DNA of 64,000 nucleotides from VRUE01 sp963704515 (GCA_963704515.1 OY969913.1:2232001-2296000); one strand, 5' to 3'; numbered from the stretch's first letter, positions 8,368 through 17,965 are shown. The notes: generated from the sequence alone by a model not told the origin. Made by a program: numbers and translations.

Positions 8368-8965
8368 AGGCCTTGCCGATGATCCAGGAGCGCGGGACGG
8401 GTCCCCAGAAGCGGCTGTCGTCGCTTTCCCCACGGTTGTCGCCCATCATGAAGTAGTGGTCGGGCGGGATCTTGATCTTTTTCGGCAAATTGCAGGCCAT
8501 GGCGCCGCCGCAGGGGCGGATGTAGGGCTCGTCGGTCTTCTCGACCCCGTTGACGACCGGGTGGCCGTTGCGCACCGAGAGCGTGTCGCCCGGGCCGGCG
8601 ACGATCCGCTTGATGAAGTTCTGACTCGACTCGGCTTCGGTCGGCTTCGGGCACGACTCGCCGACGTTCACCGGCTCCTGGCCTTCGATCGTGACGCCGC
8701 ATTCGGTGCCGTTGTCGGCGCCGGCCGGTGGGTGGAAGACGACGATGTCGCCCGGCTGGGGGTCTTCGAAGTGGTAGATGAAACGGCTGACGAGGACCCG
8801 CTGGCCGACGTCGAGGGTCGGCTCCATCGACTGTGAGGGGATCTGGTAGGGCTTGATCAGCCAGGCCTGGATCGCCAGCGCCAGCCCGAGGGCGAGCGCG
8901 ACGATGACGACCAGCTCGACGATCCCGCCGGCGCGACTCTTCGGCTTGGGGATCGAAGGTGTCAG
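8327..8965 (-). CDS. lepB: signal peptidase I, probable CTG start
   Basis: Type I signal peptidase, the membrane serine protease that removes Sec/Tat leader peptides. The only ATG (8827) falls inside the active-site motif PSQSMEPTL and would remove the catalytic Ser and the membrane anchor. Reading upstream in the same frame gives an anchor (VELVVIVALALGLALAIQAW) followed by IKPYQIPSQS, and the frame is closed before that by a TGA inside rplS. No ATG, GTG or TTG exists in that stretch; the first possible start is the CTG at 8965, which overlaps the rplS stop (CTGA). Further motifs: FIKRIVAGPGD (catalytic Lys) and FMMGDNRGESDDSRFWGPV. Confidence 0.85.
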   Translation of the reverse strand: MTPSIPKPKSRAGGIVELVVIVALALGLALAIQAWLIKPYQIPSQSMEPTLDVGQRVLVSRFIYHFEDPQPGDIVVFHPPAGADNGTECGVTIEGQEPVNVGESCPKPTEAESSQNFIKRIVAGPGDTLSVRNGHPVVNGVEKTDEPYIRPCGGAMACNLPKKIKIPPDHYFMMGDNRGESDDSRFWGPVPRSWIIGKAFATYWPPDRIGTL

Positions 8966-9612
8966 GCCGAGTCCCCGCCGGAGTCGCCGGAGTCCTCCTC
9001 CGGCGCCTCGTCCTCGGCGTCCTCAGCCGCGGCGTTGTCCTCGGTCTCCCCCGCCTCGGACGCCTCCGCGCCCTCGTCTACCGCTTGCTCGGCCTCAACC
9101 TCAGCCGGCGCCTCCTCGGCGTCGGCCTCCGGCGCGGCATCCTCAGAAAGCGCGGCCTCATCCACCTGGGCCTCGGCGTCTTCCTCGGCGTGGCTCACGC
9201 CCTCCGCATCCACCGCTTCGGGCTCGGCCGCCGCCGTCGGCGTCGAGATCATCTCCTCGTCGATGCCCCAGCGCCGCTCGGCGACGCGGGCCGCCTTGCC
9301 GATCCGGCCGCGCAGGTAGTAGAGCTTGGCCCGGCGCACGTCGCCGCGCGCCGCGATCTCCAGTTTCTCGATCTTCGGCGAGTGCAGCGGAAAGGTCCGC
9401 TCGACGCCGACCCCGAAGGACTGCTTGCGCACGGTGAAGGTCTCGCGCACGCCGGAGCCCTGTCGCCGCAGGACGATTCCCTCGAAGACCTGGGTGCGGC
9501 GGCGGCTGCCCTCGACCACCTGGAAGTGGACGCGCACGCGATCGCCGGGGTCGAAGGAGGGAATCCCCTGCCTCAGCTGACTGCGCTCGATGTCCTGGAT
9601 AACGCTGCTCAT
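8962..9612 (-). CDS. rplS: 50S ribosomal protein L19 with long acidic tail
   Basis: The first ~115 residues are a normal L19 (SFDPGDRVRVHFQVVEG, RTQVFEGIVLRRQG, ETFTVRKQSFGVGVERTFP, GRIGKAARVAERR). About 100 further residues rich in Glu, Asp and Ala follow, ending EEDSGDSGGDSA; L19 is normally about 115-120 residues. The ATG at 9612 was chosen over an upstream in-frame codon at 9648 because the family starts MSSVIQDIE. Located after trmD as usual. The tail is unlikely to fold and may extend from the ribosome surface. The TGA stop overlaps the presumed CTG start of lepB. Confidence 0.95.
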   Translation of the reverse strand: MSSVIQDIERSQLRQGIPSFDPGDRVRVHFQVVEGSRRRTQVFEGIVLRRQGSGVRETFTVRKQSFGVGVERTFPLHSPKIEKLEIAARGDVRRAKLYYLRGRIGKAARVAERRWGIDEEMISTPTAAAEPEAVDAEGVSHAEEDAEAQVDEAALSEDAAPEADAEEAPAEVEAEQAVDEGAEASEAGETEDNAAAEDAEDEAPEEDSGDSGGDSA

Positions 9613-9669
9613 TGGCCGTAAAAAGACCGCCGGGCCCGGGCCGGGCACCGCGCGGCCGCCGAATGGTAG

Positions 9670-10347
9670 CTACTCCGGGCTTTCTTCGAACTGCTCGGCC
9701 CGCGCCCTGCTCTGCTCCGCCCGCCAGAGCCGCACCCGCTCGTGGTCGCCGGAGAGCAATACGTCGGGCACCCCCCAGCCGCGGTAAAGCGGCGGCCGCG
9801 TGTAATGCGGGTACTCCGGCATCCCCTCCAGGGTCGCGCTGAACGACTCCTCAACGGCGCTCCGCTCATGCCCCAGCGCCCCCGGCAGCTTGCGCATCAG
9901 GACATCGGCAACAACCATCGCCGGCAACTCGCCACCCGCCAGGACGTACCGACCGATGGAGATCTCGTCGTCAGCCAGATGCTGATGGACCCGATCGTCA
10001 AACCCCTCGTACCGCCCGCACATCAAAGCCACATGCGGCTCCTGCGTCAGCTCGTCCGCAAGCGCATCGTCAAGCAACCGCCCGGCAGGCGACAGCAACA
10101 CCCGCCGAGGCCGCTCCCCATTCGGATACGCGGCTTGGAGAGCCGCATCCACCACGTCCACCCGAAGCACCATCCCAGCGCCACCCCCATAAGGCGCATC
10201 GTCAACCTGCCCAGCCCCGAGCGGCGTGCTATCCCGGTAGTTGAACAACCGAAGCTCATTCCCTTTGGCCAGCGCATTCTGCACCGACCTTTGGGAGCTG
10301 AACCAATCGAATGCCTCGGGGAACAGAGTGAAGACGTCTAGCTTCAT
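9670..10347 (-). CDS. trmD: tRNA (guanine-N1-)-methyltransferase
   Basis: A 225-residue SPOUT methyltransferase that makes m1G37 in tRNAs, preventing frameshifting. Motifs: MKLDVFTLFPEAF at the start, DDAPYGGGAGMVLR, the SAM-binding trefoil-knot segment CGRYEGFDDRV, IGRYVLAGGELPAMV and LEGMPEYPHYTRPP. Start ATG at 10347. Normally preceded by rimM; here the region upstream holds a 136-bp hairpin instead, and khpA comes next. Confidence 0.97.
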   Translation of the reverse strand: MKLDVFTLFPEAFDWFSSQRSVQNALAKGNELRLFNYRDSTPLGAGQVDDAPYGGGAGMVLRVDVVDAALQAAYPNGERPRRVLLSPAGRLLDDALADELTQEPHVALMCGRYEGFDDRVHQHLADDEISIGRYVLAGGELPAMVVADVLMRKLPGALGHERSAVEESFSATLEGMPEYPHYTRPPLYRGWGVPDVLLSGDHERVRLWRAEQSRARAEQFEESPE

Positions 10348-10348
10348 G

Positions 10349-10484
10349 CGTGTCGTAGGCGGGGTCCGGGGCAGGGGTGGAGCGTCTTGTACTTTTCGGT
10401 AGTGAGGCCCGAGGCGAAAGCCCCAGCCTCTCCATCCGAAAAGTTAAGCGGAACCCCTGCCCCGGACCCCGCCCCCCCACACGC
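10349..10484. repeat. long nested hairpin between khpA and trmD
   Basis: An inverted repeat with 21-bp perfect arms (10358-10378 and 10453-10473, starting GGCGGGGTCCGGGG), an outer GCGTGT/ACACGC pair (10349-10354 and 10479-10484), an inner ACTTTTCGG/CCGAAAAGT pair (10391-10399 and 10436-10444) and a small GAGGC/GCCTC stem inside that. It fills the whole khpA-trmD gap, where rimM usually lies in related operons. It might block or end transcription; no T-run follows the arms on either strand. Confidence 0.75.
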
Positions 10485-10485
10485 T

Positions 10486-10716
10486 TCAGTCGAGGATGTC
10501 GACGATCACCCGTCGATCGAGTCGGACCGCAGCCGCCTTGGCGATCGTCCGGATCGCGTTCGCCACCCGGCCGCCCTTGCCGATCACGCGACCCAGGTCC
10601 TCCTCGGCGACCGAGATCTCGTAGATCAGGTCGCCGTCCTCTTCCAGCTCCTCGACCGAGACCGCACCCGGGTCCTCGACCAGGGCGCGGACCAGGAACT
10701 CGAGCAGCTCGGTCAC
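10486..10716 (-). CDS. khpA: KhpA family KH-domain RNA-binding protein
   Basis: A 76-residue single KH-domain protein with the RNA-binding GxxG loop in DLGRVIGKGGRVANAIRT. KhpA partners with KhpB/Jag in other bacteria and affects cell division and RNA metabolism. It sits 7 bp after rpsP as in actinobacteria and many Gram-positives. Start assigned at 10716 (MTELLEFLVRAL). Nothing unusual in the sequence. Confidence 0.95.
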   Translation of the reverse strand: MTELLEFLVRALVEDPGAVSVEELEEDGDLIYEISVAEEDLGRVIGKGGRVANAIRTIAKAAAVRLDRRVIVDILD

Positions 10717-10723
10717 GCGGGGG

Positions 10724-10978
10724 TCAGCTTCCCGAGGCCGGGATGCCCTTGGTGCGCAGCAGCGTCGCCACGGTCTCCGACGGCTGGGCGCCGTGCTCGA
10801 GCCAGTGGCGCGCGCGCTCCTCGTCGAGCTCGATCGTCGAGGGCTCGGTCTGCGGGTTGTACTGGCCGATCGTCTCGATCGTCCGCCCGTCGCGCGGCGA
10901 GCGCTTGTCGGCGACGACGATGCGCCAGATCGGGTTCTTCTTCGACCCGACTCGTCTAAGTCTGATTCGTACGGCCAT
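10724..10978 (-). CDS. rpsP: 30S ribosomal protein S16
   Basis: An 84-residue S16 (MAVRIRLRRVGSKKNPIWRI, then VVADKRSPRDGR and IGQYNP). A structural protein of the small ribosomal subunit needed for assembly. It lies 15 bp downstream of ffh and 7 bp upstream of khpA, the conserved order. The length is normal. Confidence 0.98.
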   Translation of the reverse strand: MAVRIRLRRVGSKKNPIWRIVVADKRSPRDGRTIETIGQYNPQTEPSTIELDEERARHWLEHGAQPSETVATLLRTKGIPASGS

Positions 10979-10993
10979 AAGGACTGCGGCAGG

Positions 10994-12361
<1,368 letters not shown>

Positions 12362-12371
12362 GCGATCCAGG

Positions 12372-13367
12372 CTACTCCGCCAGTAGCGCGTTGGCGAAGT
12401 CGGCGGGGTCGAAGGGGCGCAGGTCCTCGAGCTGCTCGCCGGTGCCGATCAGCTTCACCGGGATGCCGAGCTCGTCGGCGATCGCCAGCACGATGCCGCC
12501 CTTGGCGGTGCCGTCGAGCTTGGTCAGGACGACGCCGTCGATCTCGGCTGCCTCGGCGAAGAGCTGCGCTTGGCGCAGCCCGTTCTGGCCGGTGGTGGCG
12601 TCAATCGAGAGCAGCGTCTCGTGCGGGGCGCCGGGCATCTGCTTGCCGATCACGCGGCGCACCTTGGCCAGCTCGTCCATCAGGTTGGCCTGCGTGTGCA
12701 GGCGCCCGGCGGTGTCGACGATGACCACGTCGGCGCCGCGGGCGCGGGCGGCCTCGACCGCGTCGTAGGCGACGGCGCCGGGGTCGGTGCCCTCCTGACC
12801 GCGAACCAGTTCGGCGCCGGCCCGCTCCGCCCACTTTTCGAGCTGCTCGGCGGCGGCGGCGCGGTAGGTATCCGCGGCCGCCAGCACTACCGAGAGGCCG
12901 AATTCCTTGGAGAGGTGCCAGGCGATCTTGCCGATCGTCGTCGTCTTGCCGGTCCCGTTGACGCCGACCATCAAGAGCACCGCCGGCTCGCCGCTGAGGT
13001 CGATCGGCGCCCGCCCGGTCGAGGCGACCTCGGCGAGGATCTCGATCAGGCGGGCCTGGACCGCCTCGCCGTCTGCCCCGACGCTGCCCGCCTCGACCTC
13101 GTGCTCGAGCCGTTCGACCACCTTGGCCGTGGTCGGCGCGCCCGCGTCGGCGAGGATCAGCGCCTCCTCGAGCCGCTCCCAGGTCTCGTCGTCGATGCGC
13201 TCGAAGAGGCTGGCCGAGATCTCCTCGGTCAGCGCCTTGCGGCTCTTGGCGAGGCTCTCGCGCAGGCGGCGGAAGACGCCGCGCCGCTGCTCCTCGGGCT
13301 CAGGCGTCGCGGAGTTCGCGCTCACGCGCGAACCGAGGTTGAGCGTCTCCTGCCAGGTCGTCGCCAT
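12372..13367 (-). CDS. ftsY: signal recognition particle receptor FtsY
   Basis: SRP receptor GTPase with a very short acidic N-terminal region, then the NG domain: GVNGTGKTTTIGKIAW, DTAGRLHTQ, TKLDGTAKGG and the C-terminal GTGEQLEDLRPFDP. The start is uncertain: the ATG at 13367 gives 331 residues and a 68-base overlap with the upstream acyltransferase gene; a GTG at 13325 would reduce the overlap to 26 bases. The G domain begins well after both. It lies between smc and ffh as in other actinobacteria, apart from the inserted acyltransferase gene. Confidence 0.96.
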   Translation of the reverse strand: MATTWQETLNLGSRVSANSATPEPEEQRRGVFRRLRESLAKSRKALTEEISASLFERIDDETWERLEEALILADAGAPTTAKVVERLEHEVEAGSVGADGEAVQARLIEILAEVASTGRAPIDLSGEPAVLLMVGVNGTGKTTTIGKIAWHLSKEFGLSVVLAAADTYRAAAAEQLEKWAERAGAELVRGQEGTDPGAVAYDAVEAARARGADVVIVDTAGRLHTQANLMDELAKVRRVIGKQMPGAPHETLLSIDATTGQNGLRQAQLFAEAAEIDGVVLTKLDGTAKGGIVLAIADELGIPVKLIGTGEQLEDLRPFDPADFANALLAE

Positions 13368-14787
13368 CGTCGGCGCTGGAGGCTACCCCGGCGGCCGCCT
13401 GAAGCTCGTCGACGGCCTCGCGCAGGTAGGCCGAGAGCCGTTCGGCGTCGGGCACGGCGGCGCGGTCGGCGAGGATGCCAAAGCCGACTTTGCCGTTGTA
13501 GCTGACGATCGCGATCGCCAGCGCGTGGCGGCGGGCCAGGAAGCCGACCGGGAAGACCCCGGTGACCTCGCGTCCGAGCACGTAGAAGGGAATCTGCGGG
13601 CCGGGGAAGTTGGTGACCAGCAGGTTGAAGAGCCGGGTCGAGAAGTTGATCGCCGCGGTCGGGCGCAGCAGCACCGGCGGGGCGAAGTCGCGGAACCAGT
13701 CGTTCAGGCTCCAGATCGCCTCGGCGCCAAGCGGCTGCTTGGAGGACTTGAGCTCCTCCATCCCCGCGTGCACGGCGCGCAGCCGCTCAACCGGGTCCTC
13801 GATGCCGACCGGGAGCGGCCCGCGCATCGCCGTCAGCCGGTTGCCGAGCTCGCCCTGCTCGTCGATCGTCCGCACCGAGACCGGGACCAGCGCTTTCAGC
13901 TCCATGCCGCCCGTCTCGACCTCGCGGTCGGCGAGCCAGCGGCGCAGGGCGCCCGAGGTCGCGGTGAGGATCACGTCGTTGACGGTGACGTCGAAGGCGT
14001 TCTTGATTGCCTTGACCTCGGCCAGCGGCAGCTCCGCCCAGGCGAAGCTGCGCTGCGCGCCGATCTCGACGTTGAGCGGCACCTTCGGCGCCGGCTTGAA
14101 CAGCGCCGAGGTCACCTCCCAGAGGCCGGCGACGCCATCGGAGGCCCGTTTTCGCGTCCGCCCGGGCTGGCGGGCGGCCCGGCCCAGCCAGCGCGTCAGG
14201 CGCCGCACGGTGGCCCAGACGCCGCCGAAGGCGCGAGCCACGAGGGCGCTGCGCGTCGGCGGCTGCCGCGGGTCCCAGGGCGCTTCCTCGCGCGAGGGAA
14301 CCGGGTTGGGCTCGGGATCGAAGAGCAGCTTGCCGATGTCGACCGCGGAGAAGCCGTCGGCTAGCGCGTGGTGGGTCTTGTAGACGATCGCGAAGCGGTC
14401 GCCCTCGAGGCCCTCGACCAGGACCAGCTGCCAGAGCGGCCGCGAGCGGTCCAGCGGCGGCGAGAGCACCTCGCCGACCAGGTCGTGGAAGGCGGCCTCG
14501 CCTCCCGGGGCGGGAAGCCTGACCCGGCCCAGGTGGTCGTGGATGTCGAACTCGGGGTCGTCGACCCAGAACGGCGTCCCCAGCCCGAGCGGCGGGAAGG
14601 CAAGCCGCTGGCGCAGGCGGGGCAGCAGGTGGACGCGACTGCGGATGTGGGCGAGGAAGTCGTCCTCGCTGGGGGGATCGCCGTCGCAGACCAGCACGGC
14701 GCCGATCGCCATGTGCCCGTTGGACCTCTCGTTGGCCAGGAACGACGTGTCGAACGACGTCAGCCTGTCCATGTGACGTTGTGCCAC
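13300..14787 (-). CDS. wax ester synthase / diacylglycerol acyltransferase (WS/DGAT)
   Basis: A 495-residue bifunctional acyltransferase of the type that makes triacylglycerol or wax esters from acyl-CoA. The active-site motif HHxxxDG is present as HHALADG (residues 139-145), with the family opening MDRLTSFDTSFLANE, NDVILTATSGALRRWL and the C-terminal WS/DGAT half (NLLVTNFPGPQIPFYVLG). The GTG at 14787 is supported by an AGGAGG sequence about 6 bases upstream. An energy-storage enzyme between ftsY and smc is unexpected. Its 3' end overlaps ftsY, so the two are probably co-translated. Confidence 0.93.
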   Translation of the reverse strand: MAQRHMDRLTSFDTSFLANERSNGHMAIGAVLVCDGDPPSEDDFLAHIRSRVHLLPRLRQRLAFPPLGLGTPFWVDDPEFDIHDHLGRVRLPAPGGEAAFHDLVGEVLSPPLDRSRPLWQLVLVEGLEGDRFAIVYKTHHALADGFSAVDIGKLLFDPEPNPVPSREEAPWDPRQPPTRSALVARAFGGVWATVRRLTRWLGRAARQPGRTRKRASDGVAGLWEVTSALFKPAPKVPLNVEIGAQRSFAWAELPLAEVKAIKNAFDVTVNDVILTATSGALRRWLADREVETGGMELKALVPVSVRTIDEQGELGNRLTAMRGPLPVGIEDPVERLRAVHAGMEELKSSKQPLGAEAIWSLNDWFRDFAPPVLLRPTAAINFSTRLFNLLVTNFPGPQIPFYVLGREVTGVFPVGFLARRHALAIAIVSYNGKVGFGILADRAAVPDAERLSAYLREAVDELQAAAGVASSADDGDDLAGDAQPRFARERELRDA

Positions 14788-14868
14788 GGACCCCTCCTTT
14801 CCTTCCCGAAATTCAGCGTAGCGCAGACCCGGGGCTGGAAAATGAAGAGTTTCTTTAGGTGACCGCGA

Positions 14869-17217
14869 CTAGGCCACGGCCGAAAGCGAGGGGCCCTGCT
14901 CCTCCGACGCGACTTCCCTCGGCAGGCGGCGGGAGACCACCTTGGTCACCCCGTCGCCGCCCATGCTGACCCCGTAGAGCACGTCGGCGGCGTCCATCGT
15001 GCGTTTCTGGTGGGTGACGATCACGAACTGGGCGCGGTCGGAGAAGCGGCGGATCAGCTGCAGGAAGCGGTCGATGTTGGCGTCGTCGAGGGCGGCCTCG
15101 ACCTCGTCGAGGATGTAGAAGGGGCAGGGCCGGGCGAGGAAGACGGCGAAGACGAAGGCGATCGCGACCAGCGACTTCTCGCCACCGGAGAGCAGCGAGA
15201 GCTTGCGGGTCGACTTGCCCGCCGGGGTGACCTCGATCTCCACCCCGAGCTCCTCGCGCTCCTCTTCCTCCTCCCCCTCCTCGTCGGGCTCCTCCGCCTC
15301 GGCCGCCGCCGGGGACTCCTCCTCGGCGTCGCGGACTGGACGCAGGCTGACCCGGCGCAGGCGCCCACGGCCACCCGGGAAGAGGTGCTCGACCATCTCC
15401 TCGAAGTTCTTCGCGGTCGCCTCGAAGGTCTGCTCGAAGGCGCGCTCGATCTCCACGTCGATGTCGCGGATCAGCGTCTCCAGCTCGCGCATTCCCCGCT
15501 CGGTGTCCTCGCGCTGGGCCTGCAGCGACTCGACCTGCTCGCGCGCCTCCTCGTACTCCTGCTCGGCCAGCGGGTTGACCGGACCGATCTGGGCGCGGCG
15601 GCGCTCCAGCCGCTCCAGCCGGCGGTCGACGTCGGCGCGCTCCTCCTCGCTCAGCGGCGCGCTCGCCGGCTCGATCTGCTCGCCGAGCCGCTCGGCGATC
15701 GAGGCCAGCTCCCTGGCCGCCTCGGCGCGGCGGTCGCCGAGGTGGGCCGCCTCGACCTCGACCTCGGTCAGCCGGTCGGAGATCTTGCGCATCTCCGCCT
15801 GCAGCTCGTACTCGCGCTGCGAGCAGCTGCGCATCTCCTCGGCGATCTCGTCGCCGTCGCCCTCGCCGCCGACCACGCGCTGCTCGATCGACTCGACCCG
15901 GGCGCGGATCGCGGCCTCGGCGGCGGTGGCGGCCGCGGCGGCGGCTCGCACGTCCTCGAGCAGCTGCTCGCCGGCGTTGAGCCGGCCGCGCAGGCGCTCG
16001 CGGTGGCGCTCGCCGAGCAGGCCCTCTGCCCGGCGGGCGTGGCGCGTTGCGCGCTCGGCGCCCGTGCGCACGGCGCCCAGGGCGGTCTCGCGCGCCGTCT
16101 CGCTGGCGCTCTCGTCACGCGCCTTGGCGAGCCCGTCGGCGGCGACCGAGAGCCCCGCCTCGACCTCGCCCAGCTCCTCCTCCAGCTTGCGCGCCCGCTC
16201 GGCCGGGGCGCCCGAGCCGCTGACCTCGAGCGTCAGCGGGCCGAGCTCGGCCCGCAGCGCCTCCAGCCGGGCGGCGATCTCGCCCTCGCGGTCGTTGAGC
16301 CCCGAGGCGCGGACCGCGACCCGCTGCTGGTCGCCGCGCAGCTTGGTCAGCAGCCCCCACGCCTGCGTCCGCTCGCGGTCGCGGGCGGCGAAGCGCTCCT
16401 CGGCGGCGCGGCGGCGCTCGCTCACCTCACTCAGTTTCTTCTCCAGCGCGGCGCGCTGCTCACGGGCCTCGGCCGCGGCCTTCTCGGCCGCCGCCGCCCG
16501 GTCGGCGCCGAAGCGCAGCTCCTCGGCAACCAGCTGGCCGCGCAGCCCCAGTTCCTCGCGCTCGATCCGCGCGCCGAGCTCGGCGGCCTGCGCCTGGCGC
16601 TTCAGCGGCCGCAGGCGGGCCCGCGCCTCGCGCTCGAGGTCGAGCGCTCGGTCGAGGTTGTCGCGCGCGGCGCGCAGCTTCAGCTCAGCCCGTCGACGGC
16701 GCTTGCGGTGCTTGCCGAGCCCCGCGGCCTCCTCGATCAGCAGCCGCCGTTCGCGCGGTTTGGAGTGGATGATCGACTCGACCCGGCCCTGGCTGATCAC
16801 CGAGTGCATCTCGCGGCCGAGGTTGGTGTCGGAGAGCACCTCGACCACGTCGACCAGGCGGCAGCGGGCGCCGTTCAGCCGGTAGGCGCCGTCGCCGGAA
16901 CGGTCGAGCGTGCGCCTCACCGCGATCTCGGAGAGCTCGGTCGCGGCGCGCCCCTCGGAGTTGTCGATCGTCACCTCGACTTCGGCCTGGCGGCGCTGGC
17001 CAACGCCCTTGCCGCCGGCGGAGATCACGTCCTGCATCGAGGCGCCGCGGATCGCCCCCGGGCTCTGCTCGCCCAGGGCCCAGAGCACCGCGTCCGTGAT
17101 GTTCGACTTGCCGGAGCCGTTGGGCCCGACGATCACGCTGACCCCAGGCGAGAACTCGAGCGTCGTGCGCTCGGGGAACGACTTGAACCCCTTCATCTCG
17201 ATCGATCTCAGGTACAT
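14869..17217 (-). CDS. smc: short SMC protein without a recognisable hinge
   Basis: Both SMC head halves are complete: MYLRSIEMKGFKSFPERTTL, Walker A GPNGSGKS (31-38), Q-loop at about 143, and at the C-terminus signature LSGGEKS (676-682) and Walker B YILDEVEAALDD (701-712). In between lie only ~400 charged, Ala/Glu/Arg-rich residues of coiled-coil type with no globular hinge (usually ~150 residues with conserved glycines). Total 782 residues against about 1150-1200 normally. The frame is continuous, so this is not a frameshift. An acidic stretch (about 631-656) is inserted in the C-terminal head. scpA and scpB are at 56-57 kb. Confidence 0.93.
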   Translation of the reverse strand: MYLRSIEMKGFKSFPERTTLEFSPGVSVIVGPNGSGKSNITDAVLWALGEQSPGAIRGASMQDVISAGGKGVGQRRQAEVEVTIDNSEGRAATELSEIAVRRTLDRSGDGAYRLNGARCRLVDVVEVLSDTNLGREMHSVISQGRVESIIHSKPRERRLLIEEAAGLGKHRKRRRRAELKLRAARDNLDRALDLEREARARLRPLKRQAQAAELGARIEREELGLRGQLVAEELRFGADRAAAAEKAAAEAREQRAALEKKLSEVSERRRAAEERFAARDRERTQAWGLLTKLRGDQQRVAVRASGLNDREGEIAARLEALRAELGPLTLEVSGSGAPAERARKLEEELGEVEAGLSVAADGLAKARDESASETARETALGAVRTGAERATRHARRAEGLLGERHRERLRGRLNAGEQLLEDVRAAAAAATAAEAAIRARVESIEQRVVGGEGDGDEIAEEMRSCSQREYELQAEMRKISDRLTEVEVEAAHLGDRRAEAARELASIAERLGEQIEPASAPLSEEERADVDRRLERLERRRAQIGPVNPLAEQEYEEAREQVESLQAQREDTERGMRELETLIRDIDVEIERAFEQTFEATAKNFEEMVEHLFPGGRGRLRRVSLRPVRDAEEESPAAAEAEEPDEEGEEEEEREELGVEIEVTPAGKSTRKLSLLSGGEKSLVAIAFVFAVFLARPCPFYILDEVEAALDDANIDRFLQLIRRFSDRAQFVIVTHQKRTMDAADVLYGVSMGGDGVTKVVSRRLPREVASEEQGPSLSAVA

Positions 17218-17287
17218 GCGCTCTCGGCTCCGGTTCCCCGTCCCTCGCGCGCAAGGCTTGCGATCGGGTCGGACGCGACCGGCACTC

Positions 17288-17965
17288 CTAGTCTCCCAGG
17301 CGTTTCAAGGCCTGCTCGGCCGCGACCTGCTCCGCGGCCTTCTTGCTGCGGCCGGCGCCCTCGCCGACCCGCTTCTCGTCGACCAGCGCGGCGACCTCGA
17401 AGCGGCGGCGGTGCGCCGGGCCGCTCTCGCCGGTCACCTCGTAGGTCACGGTCAGGTGGCGCCGGGCAAGCACCTCCTGCAGCGCCGACTTGAAGTCGAT
17501 CCGCGTGTCGGCGGCGTGCACGATCCGCGACTCGAAGGCGGCGGCGACGGCCACGGCCGTGCGCTCGAAGCCGAAGGCGGAGAAACAGGCGCCGATCAGC
17601 GCCTCGGTCGCCTCCGGCAGCGGGCGCTCGCCTTCGAGCAGGATGTCGGCCGGAATGCCGGCCGAGAGGTCGTCGGGCTCGGCGGCGCGCAGCATCTCGG
17701 GCACGCCCAGCTCGCGGCCGACCTCCGCGCAGGCGACCCCGCTGACCGCCTGGTTGTGGATCTTGGTCAGGCCGCCGGCGTCGACCTCGGCGAAGCGCCC
17801 GACCAGGTCGCGGGCGACCGCGAGGGCGAGCACGCTGTCGCCGAGGTAGGCGAACCGCTCGTAGGACTTGGTCCTGTCCTCGCTCCAGGAGGAGTGGGTC
17901 AGAGCCAGCCCGCGCAGCTCATCCGGCAGCTCGGCGATCAGCTCGGCTAGGGGTGCGACGCTCAC
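17288..17965 (-). CDS. rnc: ribonuclease III, altered signature
   Basis: A 225-residue RNase III: N-terminal endonuclease domain and C-terminal dsRNA-binding domain (SALQEVLARRHLTVTYEV to AAEQVAAEQALKRL). The enzyme processes rRNA and mRNA duplexes. The signature, usually NERLEFLGDSVL, reads YERFAYLGDSVL (residues 35-46): the second Glu is Ala39. The later catalytic pair reads PEATEALIG, with Glu118 at the usual Asp and Glu121 conserved. Asp43 is kept. GTG start overlapping acpP (GTGA). Position next to acpP/plsX and smc is normal. Confidence 0.93.
   Translation of the reverse strand: MSVAPLAELIAELPDELRGLALTHSSWSEDRTKSYERFAYLGDSVLALAVARDLVGRFAEVDAGGLTKIHNQAVSGVACAEVGRELGVPEMLRAAEPDDLSAGIPADILLEGERPLPEATEALIGACFSAFGFERTAVAVAAAFESRIVHAADTRIDFKSALQEVLARRHLTVTYEVTGESGPAHRRRFEVAALVDEKRVGEGAGRSKKAAEQVAAEQALKRLGD

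Noticed and set aside
14869..17217. SMC as a frameshifted or broken gene
   Set aside because: N- and C-terminal heads are in one uninterrupted frame with intact ATPase motifs; length loss is in the middle.
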